From Thermoguttaceae bacterium (GTDB lineage: Bacteria > Planctomycetota > Planctomycetia > Pirellulales > Thermoguttaceae): DNA of 64,000 nucleotides. A program made the translations under genes and the position numbers. The notes below the pieces were generated by a model. The model had not been told where the DNA came from, did not search any database, and saw only the letters and a program-made list of their open reading frames with translations. Shown here one piece after another: positions 25,829-34,327 of this stretch (within the stretch, counting starts at the first letter, position 1; the number at the start of each line of letters is the position of its first letter). The DNA lies in NCBI GenBank assembly GCA_017407125.1, contig JAFQXE010000007.1:62001-126000 (forward strand). Direction: 5' to 3'.

Positions 25829-26000
25829 AAGTTGCGAGTAGCGAGTTGCGAGTAATTTAAACAGACGCGTTAGCGTTCATATAGAACTGCGTAGCAGTTC
25901 AACATTAAAAACTGTGTGTTTTAACTCACGGAACGTGTTGCGAGAGGATGTCTTGTGGCGCTTGCGTTTTCTCGCAACTCGCAACTCGCAACTCGCTACT
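25829..26000. repeat. Two heptamer-repeat tracts (F) flanking a D-like segment
   Basis: Tandem TTGCGAG-type units at about 25829-25853, and the inverted form (CTCGCAA) at about 25973-26000. Between them is a D-like piece (GAACTGCGTAGCAGTTCAAC) that forms a perfect hairpin. Confidence 0.75.
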
Positions 26001-26013
26001 CAATTGAAAAATA

Positions 26014-26403
26014 CTATTTCAAATATTCCTCCAGCGCCTGTCGGTATTCCTGCGTCAGGGGCATGGGGTGTTTGGTTTGATGGTCAATGAAAACCAGGAC
26101 GGTTCGGCAGCATGCGGTTTTGACGCCCTTCTGCCAGCATTCCTGATAAATCGTAAACGAGGTGTTTCCGATTCGCTCGATGGTTGAGCGGATTTCGACT
26201 TCGTACGACAGGCGGGTTTCGCCGAAGTAGTCGGTTTCCGTATGCGCCAGAATCAAATTCCACTTTTCGGCGGAGCAGTCTGGGTTAAAAATTTTGTAAA
26301 TTTTCATTCGTCCGCGTTCGAACCAACGAATGATCGCCGCGTAATGAATGTGCTGCCACATGTCCGTGTCGCCAAATTGTGGCTCAATTTTAATAATATC
26401 CAT
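26014..26403 (-). CDS. Acyl-CoA thioesterase (hot-dog fold, YbgC/4HBT family)
   Basis: A 129-aa single hot-dog domain protein. The catalytic aspartate motif appears as FGDTDMWQHIHYAAIIRWFE (about residues 9-28), followed by the helix and beta-strands typical of 4-hydroxybenzoyl-CoA thioesterase-like enzymes (TSFTIYQECWQKG, TVLVFIDH). It probably hydrolyses short or medium acyl-CoAs in the cytoplasm. The start at 26403 (MDIIKIEPQFG) fits the family; the longer frame has 26 non-homologous-looking residues. The canonical Gly-His of the motif is replaced by Gln-His. Confidence 0.85.
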   Translation of the reverse strand: MDIIKIEPQFGDTDMWQHIHYAAIIRWFERGRMKIYKIFNPDCSAEKWNLILAHTETDYFGETRLSYEVEIRSTIERIGNTSFTIYQECWQKGVKTACCRTVLVFIDHQTKHPMPLTQEYRQALEEYLK

Positions 26404-26609
26404 TGATTTTAAAATCTTTCTTGGTATAATAACCTCTAAAGGCAGGGAAGCTGTTGGCAGCGAGATGAAACATCTCAACACAACGAACTGCTTTCAGCTT
26501 TACTATATTATTACATATTTCAATAAAAAATCAAGCAAGCGCCACGCGATTTTTGGCGGAAAATCTTCCGCCTCGCTTTTGCGCCTTTCCTTTTAGAGAG
26601 ATTACCGTT

Positions 26610-27224
26610 ATGCCACAGCCTTTTATTTTGGCAAGTCGTTCCCCGCGACGAAAGAAAATGCTTACCGCCGCCGGGTATAAATTTGAAGTCGTTCACCCGG
26701 ACGAAAAAGTCGAAACGCCTCGACGCAAAAACGAGACGGCGCTTCAGTACGCCATGCGAATGGCTCAGGCGAAAGTTCTCAACGTTTACGCCGCCAAACG
26801 AGCTGAAGACCCGCAATGCACGCCCACAATCGTTGGGTGCGACACCGTCGCAGTCGTTCCGCTGAGGTTTAAGGACGAAGTCTACGGCGGAGAGATTATC
26901 CGCGACGAAGTTTTCGGCAAGCCGAAAGACGCCGAAGACGCCAAACGGATGCTCCAAACCCTTCGCGGAAAAGAGCATACGGTTATCAGCTGTCTGTGCA
27001 TCCTTCAAGCCGGGATTCTCAAAACGCGAATTTCCAAAACCCAGCTTAAAATGGACAACATCTCAGACGAAGAGATCGACGAGTACATCGCCACCAAAAA
27101 ATGGAAAGGCAAGGCAGGCGCGTTCGGCTATCAGGACGGAAACGATTGGCTCCATATTATCGAAGGGTCAGAAAGCAACGTCGTCGGCATGCCGATGGAA
27201 CAGCTGGCGGCAACTTTGCAGTGA
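26610..27224 (+). CDS. maf: Maf-like nucleoside triphosphate pyrophosphatase
   Basis: A 204-aa house-cleaning enzyme that hydrolyses non-canonical or excess nucleoside triphosphates to the monophosphate. The signature FILASRSPRRKKML opens the protein, GCDTVAV supplies the catalytic Asp region, and FGYQDG with the lysine-rich KWKGKAGAF segment closes the active site. The start at 26610 (ATGCCACAG, preceded by AGAGAG) fits the family; an upstream in-frame ATG adds 19 residues with no family match. It is about 70 nt before waaA and probably co-transcribed with it. Confidence 0.9.
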   Translation: MPQPFILASRSPRRKKMLTAAGYKFEVVHPDEKVETPRRKNETALQYAMRMAQAKVLNVYAAKRAEDPQCTPTIVGCDTVAVVPLRFKDEVYGGEIIRDEVFGKPKDAEDAKRMLQTLRGKEHTVISCLCILQAGILKTRISKTQLKMDNISDEEIDEYIATKKWKGKAGAFGYQDGNDWLHIIEGSESNVVGMPMEQLAATLQ

Positions 27225-27293
27225 GGAACAGGCGCGAAGCGCCTCACTACTGCCTATTGCCTACTGCCTTCCAAAATTTCGCACTAACAATCA

Positions 27294-28646
27294 ATGTTCC
27301 TGAACATCCTCTACCTGCTGGCTCTGCTTCTGGCGTCGCCGTGGCTGATTTTTCGCGCTCTGACAACCGGACGCTATCGGGAAGGCTGGGGAGAGAAAGC
27401 GCTCGGACGCGTTCCGATTCTGCCGGACAATCCCGACGCGCCGACGCTGTGGCTGCACGCTGTCAGCGTTGGGGAAGTCAATCTGCTGCCGATGCTGGTG
27501 TCGCGGCTGGAACAGGCGATTCCCGGGGTTCGGTGCGTCATTTCCACAACAACCAAAACCGGCATGGAAGTCGCCAGAAAGCGGTTTCCCAACCATACGG
27601 TTTTCTATTATCCTCTCGACTTTACCTGGGCGGTGAAAACCGCGCTGAAGCGAATCCGCCCAACCGCTCTGATTCTGGCGGAGCTGGAAGTCTGGCCCAA
27701 CATGACGCGTCTGGCGAAAAAGAACGGCGTGAAAGTCGTCGTCTTTAACGGCAGAATCAGCGACAAGAGTTTTCCGTCCTATCGGCGCTTTTCCTGCTTT
27801 TTGCGACCGGCGTTCCAGCGCGTTGACAAAGTCGTGTCTCAAAGCGACGTCTATTCCCAGCGGTTTATTGAACTGGGCGTTCCCGCCGACCGCGTTGTAA
27901 CAGTCGGATCAATTAAATTTGACGGCGCGAAAACCGACCGCGCCATTCCAGCCGTCGCCCGGGTTCGCTCTCTGACCGGAACGAGCAAAACCGGCGCGTT
28001 CTGGGAAGGCGTAACAGACGCCGACGTCGTCTTTCTGGCTGGCAGCACGCAAGATCCGGAAGAGGAAATGGCGCTCAACGTCTTTAACCGCTTTAGCGAA
28101 CAGTTTGACTCTCTCAAGCTGATTCTCGTTCCGCGACATCCCGAACGCTTTGACACCGTCGCCAAGATGCTGGAAAGCCGCAGCGCTGAGTTTATTCGTC
28201 GAACCGAACTGACAGAGCAAGGCGGGGAAAACGCAGACGGCTCAAAACGCTGCCGAATCCTGCTGGTCGACACCGTTGGCGAACTGGGCGCATGGTGGGG
28301 AACGACGCAAATCGCGTTCGTCGGCGGAAGCATGGGCAGCCGCGGCGGACAGAACATGATTGAGCCGGCGGGATACGGCGCTACGGTCTCTTTCGGACCA
28401 AATACAACCAACTTCCGGGACGTCGTCGCGCTTCTGCTGGGCGCCAACGCCGCCGTCGTCGTTAAAGACGAACAGGAAATGTTACACTTCGTCGAGAAAT
28501 GCCTGACCGACCCCGCCTGGCGAGAAGAGCTTGGCGCCCGCGCCCGAGAACTCGTACTATCTCAAACCGGCGCCGCCGACAAAACCGTGGGGATTATTAA
28601 AGAGAGTTGCGAGTTGCGAGTTGCGAGTTGCGAGAAGAATTCTTAA
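27294..28646 (+). CDS. waaA: 3-deoxy-D-manno-octulosonic acid transferase (WaaA/KdtA)
   Basis: A 450-aa inner-membrane-anchored glycosyltransferase that adds Kdo to lipid A. An N-terminal membrane helix (2-20) is followed by WLHAVSVGEVNLL, with the catalytic glutamate at E61. Next come ISTTTKTGMEVA, LAELEVWPN, VFNGRISDKSF and, in the C-terminal GT-B half, LAGSTQDPEEE and GGSMGSRGGQNMIEP. Its presence implies an LPS-type outer membrane. The last 12-14 residues (ESCELRVASCEKNS) are encoded by a tandem heptamer repeat (F) that has run into the gene; the native end is probably near residue 436. Confidence 0.94.
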   Translation: MFLNILYLLALLLASPWLIFRALTTGRYREGWGEKALGRVPILPDNPDAPTLWLHAVSVGEVNLLPMLVSRLEQAIPGVRCVISTTTKTGMEVARKRFPNHTVFYYPLDFTWAVKTALKRIRPTALILAELEVWPNMTRLAKKNGVKVVVFNGRISDKSFPSYRRFSCFLRPAFQRVDKVVSQSDVYSQRFIELGVPADRVVTVGSIKFDGAKTDRAIPAVARVRSLTGTSKTGAFWEGVTDADVVFLAGSTQDPEEEMALNVFNRFSEQFDSLKLILVPRHPERFDTVAKMLESRSAEFIRRTELTEQGGENADGSKRCRILLVDTVGELGAWWGTTQIAFVGGSMGSRGGQNMIEPAGYGATVSFGPNTTNFRDVVALLLGANAAVVVKDEQEMLHFVEKCLTDPAWREELGARARELVLSQTGAADKTVGIIKESCELRVASCEKNS

Positions 28647-29060
28647 AGAACAAACTTCGGCGATCGCTTACGCGGGGAGTGCGGCGGCTTGACGCCGCCT
28701 TGTCCAATGACCCGCTAAAAATCTGTGATGTAACCGAAAACGCTTCCGGGTCGCGGACGCAGTCCGCTGAAGTAATTTTAGCCGCAAAGAACGCAAAGAA
28801 GTGGAAGGCGGTAATGGAGTTCGCGAAGCGAACGGAATTACGCTTAGGCGAGCCACGGGTGTAAACCCGTGGGTGTGAGCGTAGCGAACATTGCAACGAA
28901 CAAAACGTTTGTCCCGCGCACGCACACGGGTGAGCCGGCACGCGGCAGTCCCCTGCCGCATTGCAGGTATGACGGACAACCTCTTTCGCAGCCCCCCCTC
29001 CGACCCGCTGGATCGCGGCTGTCTCAGCCGCCGAAGTAATCTCACGCAAAGTTCGCAAAG
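28604..29060. repeat. Heptamer repeat overlapping waaA and long D-type mosaic
   Basis: GAGTTGCGAGTTGCGAG units (28604-28635) lie inside the waaA frame. A long mosaic follows: GTGCGGCGGCTTGACGCCGCC (hairpin), GCCGCAAAGAACGCAAAG, GGAAGGCGGTAATGGAGT, CACGGGTGTAAACCCGTG (perfect hairpin) and GCGAGCCACGG. Another CGCAAAGTTCGCAAAGTACG tract ends at about 29069. The same elements recur at 61438-61620 and, inverted, at 63360-63475. No gene is seen in 28647-29118. Confidence 0.82.
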
Positions 29061-29118
29061 TACGCAAAGAAACAATCGGTCAAACAACGCTTTAATGAAT
29101 GTTCTTCTGTTAATTGAT

Positions 29119-31008
29119 TTAGTGCTGGATAAGATAATATTTTAAGACATCTCTGACCTTAGAATTAATATCAGGATAATTATCCAGATTAAAATTATTT
29201 GATTTAATAATCTTTTCTGCTATTTCTCGTTGACTATCAGATAATTTTAAAAACTTTCTCCACCACTCATGAACTAAATCATTATTATTGCCGGACGTAT
29301 TGCTATATTTATTATTTAGGCGATTACGTAACTCTTGATTAAATTGACGACGATAAATAATAAATGTTTCCGGCATCAATAGTATTTTATGAAATTCTTC
29401 GATATCTTTTCCAAATGCTTCTTCAAAGAAAGACATACTTCTCCCAATCTTACCTTTAGTTGAATTTAACACGGATTGGATAGCTCGGATGTATTTTCTA
29501 TTCCAATGTTCTCCTATGAAATCCCTATTCATATAAAAGTTAGGGTCTGTAATAGGATGATATTTCATGGGAAACGAATAAATTGAAACATTTAATCGTT
29601 CGCATAATTCAACGTTTAATTGTAACCGATAATATAAGTCATCTGGCTTATCCTTAAAATTGTATAAAAGATAATTAGATAAATTTCGGATTCCTGAATT
29701 AGCCGCGATTGTTACCGCTTTTTCGTAAATATCTCGTAATTCCCAATGATCAAATGCTATTCGTAAAGGTCGAATGTTGATTTCAGACAATTTTTTCATT
29801 TTTTTTTCGGTAACCAAACGGGAATCTATTCCTTGATTAAAATCAACATAGCGAGTTACGCGAGATGGTTTATGAAATCTTTCATATATCGGGCGAATAT
29901 AGGAATCAAGATCAAGTATATCTTGCTTTTGAGCTGTATATGAATAAAGACAATGTGCGTTTTCAATTTTACTCAAAAATTCAATTTTTTCATCTTCGGT
30001 TTTAAGATGGTTAAATAAATCTTGATAGATTTTAATTATCTTGTTAATAAATGCACGATCATTATATGAGGCTATTAAGTTTTTTATAGCAATATCGTAT
30101 TCATTTGGTTTTTCATAAGTAGCGCCTTTAGCAAATCCACAATCTTTGATTTCATCAATTATATTGTCAAAATTTGGAGATGCCAACACATTATTATCCA
30201 ATAACAATAAATGTCTCTGTTCACCAAATCTTGCTTTTGTTTTGGCAAGTTGCTTTTTTAAACTAATGTAACCTTTATATTCTGGTTCGAGTTTAGGAAC
30301 AGCACAAAATGGGCATCGATTAATACAGCCTCTTGTCATGTATGCAAAATATGCATTATTAGCGGGATATATGTAATCTATTTCATCAAGAATTGAGTAG
30401 TCTAAAGGCAATTCATCAATATTTACACTTTTAACTTTAGGAAGGATAACTTTTGAGTCTGTTAATAAACCAATATGTGGTTTAATTTGTGTGGCAGAAT
30501 AAACCTCATCGGGTAGTAAAGTAGACATAACGCCGCCAATTATTACACCTTTGGGCGTTTTACATAATTGTTTTACAAAATTGATTGTGTCAATTGTAAT
30601 TTTCCAATAGAATGTAAATAGTGTTGTAATTGCTACAATATCAAAACGCGGATTAGTAAAATAATCTTTATTTTTAAACTTTTTCCGATACATTAATAAT
30701 GCATCTAATACATCGTTATCATTAAAAACAGGATTATCTGGAAGACTTGAATGCTTACCCTGGAAAATAAAATCTTTCAATTGAGGATAATAGTTTTTCC
30801 AATACACATCTTGAAATGTGCTATCAAGATAGGATATTAGATCTTCACAGATTAGTTCAGCTGCTAATAATCTAAGATCTCCTTTATAGAAACGAATATT
30901 ATCTCCACGATTACGAAAAAAAGTGGAGATTTTCATCAATCCCATAGGAGGATATTTATTTTTATAGTTGGGTTCAACTAAAAGGACATTTAATTTTTTT
31001 GGAGCCAT
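29119..31008 (-). CDS. Radical SAM protein of the NurA-HerA operon
   Basis: A 629-aa protein, last gene of the four-gene AT-rich operon. The [4Fe-4S]/SAM motif is C228-INR-C232-PF-C235 in MTRGCINRCPFC. The N-terminal region (about 5-190; LLVEPNYKNKYPPMGLMKIS, FDIVAITTLFTFYW, GVIIGGVMSTLLPD) has the plan of a cobalamin-binding-like Rossmann domain seen in B12-type radical SAM enzymes, but no DxHxxG motif is visible, so B12 binding is doubtful. After the radical SAM core the roughly 300-residue C-terminal part is alpha-helical and unfamiliar. It starts 6 nt after the GHKL gene. The substrate is unknown: nucleic-acid or protein modification are both possible. Confidence 0.8.
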   Translation of the reverse strand: MAPKKLNVLLVEPNYKNKYPPMGLMKISTFFRNRGDNIRFYKGDLRLLAAELICEDLISYLDSTFQDVYWKNYYPQLKDFIFQGKHSSLPDNPVFNDNDVLDALLMYRKKFKNKDYFTNPRFDIVAITTLFTFYWKITIDTINFVKQLCKTPKGVIIGGVMSTLLPDEVYSATQIKPHIGLLTDSKVILPKVKSVNIDELPLDYSILDEIDYIYPANNAYFAYMTRGCINRCPFCAVPKLEPEYKGYISLKKQLAKTKARFGEQRHLLLLDNNVLASPNFDNIIDEIKDCGFAKGATYEKPNEYDIAIKNLIASYNDRAFINKIIKIYQDLFNHLKTEDEKIEFLSKIENAHCLYSYTAQKQDILDLDSYIRPIYERFHKPSRVTRYVDFNQGIDSRLVTEKKMKKLSEINIRPLRIAFDHWELRDIYEKAVTIAANSGIRNLSNYLLYNFKDKPDDLYYRLQLNVELCERLNVSIYSFPMKYHPITDPNFYMNRDFIGEHWNRKYIRAIQSVLNSTKGKIGRSMSFFEEAFGKDIEEFHKILLMPETFIIYRRQFNQELRNRLNNKYSNTSGNNNDLVHEWWRKFLKLSDSQREIAEKIIKSNNFNLDNYPDINSKVRDVLKYYLIQH

Positions 31009-31014
31009 TTTTAA

Positions 31015-32577
31015 CTAACCCAATTCTTTTTTAATTTTGTCAATTATTACATCTGATATCTCTTTTGGAACAGTGTCAATAATTATAGAAAGAATTCTTT
31101 GTACAAGTTTTCTTTCTTTTCTGTCCAATTTAGAAAAAGTATCTGATAAAAATTTAGTTTTCTTTGGTTGGTTCTCCGTTTCATCAGTTTTTGGAACGCT
31201 TTCTTTAGCAGAATACTTTATACTATAATTCTTTATAATTTCTTTTGTTGCAGAAGAATCTCTTTTGTCATTAATGCTTGAAAGTTTTTTGCTTCCTTTC
31301 TCTGCTTTTTCTTTAGCCTCTTGAACTTTTTGTTGAGCTTTTTCTCGATCTTGCTGATTTATAAATTCATTATTTTGATTCTTTAAATCAAACTCATTTT
31401 GTAAAATCGTATAATTCTCTTGTGCCTTATATGCGTTTTTAATTTCGTTTGCATCTCTATATAACTTATGTAAAGTTACATAAAAGAAATCCCTAATAAT
31501 ATTTTCAAAATTGACTCGAGCCTCATTTTCGTTAAAATAGTTTCTTTGTGAATTAGGAATTAATTGTTTATCAATGACAAATAATTCCCCAACAAAATAA
31601 CCATTACCTCTTGATTCTTTGAAAAACTTTTGTAAAGTTGAACTATCGCCTAGTTGAATATTTCCTGACCGAAGCCGAATGCCTCGCATAAGATTTGTCT
31701 CAGGAATATTCTTCTCAAAGCGAGAAATACCATACCACATCCATGCAATCAGTTTACCTGATTCATCAAAAAAATCCTTGAATTCAACATTAGAAATTTT
31801 GTCATATTCTTTTTGACCAGCGATTGCACTATCATATAGATATTTCTTGTAACCTTTAAATAAAGGTTTGCCATTAATATCAATATTGTATTCATCAATT
31901 GGTATTTTAATTTCATTAGAATGTTGATGAATTTTCTTTGAAAAATCAAATACGTTCTGATATGGTACTGGAGCAACAAAACTTAAATAATTATAAATAT
32001 CATCTTCTTTAAGAAGTTGCTCATCTTCTTCGATAACGTCAATTAATTCAACGCGAAAATAATGATTTTTTACGTCTTCTGACTTGGTTTTAAAAGTTGT
32101 AATTTTCTCCCATATCTCTTGAACAGAAGATTTTTCCCCATTACCTAATAATAGACGCATTTCTTGAGCGTTACATTCCATTACGGAGGCTATATTTTCG
32201 CCCTGTGCGCTGGTAGTAAATCTTAATGTCTTGCAATATGCTAAACCGCATAACCGTCCAATTCCGCGAAAACCCCTATTCACACCCCGAATCTTATTAC
32301 TATCCGCAATGTTATATACATTTTCAATGAATTCGTCTTTTTTTACTCCAGTTGCATTATCTTCTATTATTATTGAACGTTTTTGGGGGTCAATTGTTAT
32401 AGAAATTGAGCCAGAATTATTATCTGATAATATCCCATTTTGTTTTGCAATATCAATTTGATCACAAGCGTTTTGTATATATTCACGGTAAATAACTCGT
32501 GAATCTTCATACATTCCAGTAGTAAGATTATCAAGAATATTCTTTCCAATAATTACCATTTGTTTATTGCTAGTCAT
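31015..32577 (-). CDS. GHKL (Hsp90/MutL-type) ATPase of the NurA-HerA operon
   Basis: A 520-aa protein. The N-terminal GHKL ATP-binding domain (about 8-210) shows the N-box YREYIQNACDQID (E32, N36), the G1 box IEDNATGV (D73, G77) and a G2 box RGFRGIGRLCGL. The middle part (about 210-385) is a mixed domain. The region about 390-470 is a glutamine/lysine-rich coiled coil (NQQDREKAQQKVQEAKEKAE), and the C-terminus is short and helical. The start at 32577 is fixed by AAGGAGTATAAA just upstream; a longer frame overlaps the preceding gene. Such ATPases act as nucleotide-driven clamps and occur in several antiphage systems. It follows the HerA gene by 19 nt. Confidence 0.85.
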   Translation of the reverse strand: MTSNKQMVIIGKNILDNLTTGMYEDSRVIYREYIQNACDQIDIAKQNGILSDNNSGSISITIDPQKRSIIIEDNATGVKKDEFIENVYNIADSNKIRGVNRGFRGIGRLCGLAYCKTLRFTTSAQGENIASVMECNAQEMRLLLGNGEKSSVQEIWEKITTFKTKSEDVKNHYFRVELIDVIEEDEQLLKEDDIYNYLSFVAPVPYQNVFDFSKKIHQHSNEIKIPIDEYNIDINGKPLFKGYKKYLYDSAIAGQKEYDKISNVEFKDFFDESGKLIAWMWYGISRFEKNIPETNLMRGIRLRSGNIQLGDSSTLQKFFKESRGNGYFVGELFVIDKQLIPNSQRNYFNENEARVNFENIIRDFFYVTLHKLYRDANEIKNAYKAQENYTILQNEFDLKNQNNEFINQQDREKAQQKVQEAKEKAEKGSKKLSSINDKRDSSATKEIIKNYSIKYSAKESVPKTDETENQPKKTKFLSDTFSKLDRKERKLVQRILSIIIDTVPKEISDVIIDKIKKELG

Positions 32578-32596
32578 TTTATACTCCTTATCCTGA

Positions 32597-34306
32597 TTAT
32601 TTAAATTGTTTATAAATTGGCAATGGGAATTTGATATGTAAAAGTGAACGGAAAATTGGGTTTTGAATAATATATTCACCTTGTTTTAATCGAGTAATCA
32701 TTGTTTTATAAACATTAGGAATGTGTTTATAATCTGATTTAGAGATTTCAATTGAATTGGTTCGACCATAAGCATGTGTAGAACAGTTTCCTGTAACTCT
32801 GTCGTGAATAGAACTGCGGAATTGTTCAGCGCCAAAGAGTACAATACCTAAAGAACGACCACGTTCGGCAACATCTAAAACTTGGCGTAAAATTGGCGAG
32901 GTTTTTAATGTTTCTTTTGAAGCGTATTTGTTAAGTTCATCAATAAAAATAATAATCTTGGATGGCGGTTTTACTCCTTCCTCACCGGAATACTCACCTA
33001 ATTGTAAGTCGCAAATTGCTCTAACTGCAGAACCAAAAACAAATGATTGTTGATCTTCAGAAAGCTTTGCAATGTCAATTACATATACATCGTTCTTTTT
33101 AATATGTTTTAACTCGTCTTCGATACGATTTTCTGGCTTAGTCTCGTCTATTCTATTTGCAAATAAACTGTTTCCCTCAATACTCTTTTTAACGATACGC
33201 AAAAATTTTCTCCAACTGACAACAGGAATTTCCTTATCTTTTGATTTGTTTGAAGAATCGGGGGCTGTCATTTGCTTAATTGCCTCAATCAAACTCTCCC
33301 AAGTTTTAACATCCTTAAAAATGCCTTGACCAGACATAATATAACTTATGATTGAATCCATTGTTTGTGTGGAATCATCAATATTTGCAAACATCAAATC
33401 AAGGTTGTTTTTATCTTCATCGTAAACATATTTATATTTTTTGCCCTTTTTTAATTTGATATATTCATTTAATTCTTCAGGAGTCATATAAGTATTGCTC
33501 TGATGAACGCCTGAATTAGGAAATAAGTAATGTACGTTTTTAAACGGTTCAGGACTCAATCCTAACGATACATACAAATCCTCTACTTCTTTCTGTTTTT
33601 TTGGGGAATCCGGAAAATCGCTGAAATCGTTTTTTTGATCAATTGCTAACAGGTCTTTTCCTTTAACATTGAACAAAACAAAAGCAACGCTATCATCGTC
33701 ATTATCCTTAGCATTTAAATGACTATCCTGAATTGCTTTCAAAAGAAACATCGCATAAGATGTTTTAGATGCTAAACCTGAAATTCCAGAAATATTCAAA
33801 TGCGCTCCTTCAGGTCCAATAATGAATTTTGAATTTAAATGTACTGGTAAAAGAACTTTTTCATCATCGGTTGTTCCATTATACATTTCCAAATAACCGC
33901 AAACCAACGGATTACTAATACCATCTAATCCAAGTGCGTATTTAATCTCTTTTTCATTAGCTAATTTAACGGCAGAATTACTTTGCAATGGTATGTATAT
34001 ATTACTACTGTTACACAATACTTTTGCAGTAATATAGTTCATACCTACTCGCTGAGTGTAATCTTCTGTTGAGACATCACCGAAGTCGCTGGAAATATAG
34101 CTAGCCAAGAAACTGGCGGTATCGGTTATATGTGCAATATCTTCAATTACGCCGTACGATGATGAACCATTTACGTGATCAACTTTGACTACGTCAAATG
34201 GATTAAGTATTAATTGGGGATCAGTCCAAAATGTGAAGCTGTCAATTGTCGTAGGGTTTTTCTCAGTTGCAATTACACGACCAATGATTTTATTGTTAGT
34301 TGTCAT
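32597..34306 (-). CDS. HerA-like DNA-translocase ATPase
   Basis: A 569-aa protein. The N-terminal 110 residues form a HAS-barrel-like beta domain (IIGRVIATEKNPTTIDSFTF, FDVVKVDHV). The RecA-type motor has an altered Walker A GISGLASKTS (174-183) and Walker B IIIFIDELNKYA (451-462), followed by a sensor/arginine region (VAERGRSLGIVLFGAEQFRS). This is the plan of the HerA/FtsK hexameric ATPases that feed DNA to a nuclease. A roughly 200-residue insertion between the Walker motifs (200-400) is lysine/aspartate-rich and unusual. The ribosome site AAAAGGATT precedes the ATG. It pairs with the upstream NurA-like nuclease gene (21 nt gap). Confidence 0.82.
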   Translation of the reverse strand: MTTNNKIIGRVIATEKNPTTIDSFTFWTDPQLILNPFDVVKVDHVNGSSSYGVIEDIAHITDTASFLASYISSDFGDVSTEDYTQRVGMNYITAKVLCNSSNIYIPLQSNSAVKLANEKEIKYALGLDGISNPLVCGYLEMYNGTTDDEKVLLPVHLNSKFIIGPEGAHLNISGISGLASKTSYAMFLLKAIQDSHLNAKDNDDDSVAFVLFNVKGKDLLAIDQKNDFSDFPDSPKKQKEVEDLYVSLGLSPEPFKNVHYLFPNSGVHQSNTYMTPEELNEYIKLKKGKKYKYVYDEDKNNLDLMFANIDDSTQTMDSIISYIMSGQGIFKDVKTWESLIEAIKQMTAPDSSNKSKDKEIPVVSWRKFLRIVKKSIEGNSLFANRIDETKPENRIEDELKHIKKNDVYVIDIAKLSEDQQSFVFGSAVRAICDLQLGEYSGEEGVKPPSKIIIFIDELNKYASKETLKTSPILRQVLDVAERGRSLGIVLFGAEQFRSSIHDRVTGNCSTHAYGRTNSIEISKSDYKHIPNVYKTMITRLKQGEYIIQNPIFRSLLHIKFPLPIYKQFK

Positions 34307-34327
34307 GATTTTTAATCCTTTTATGAT

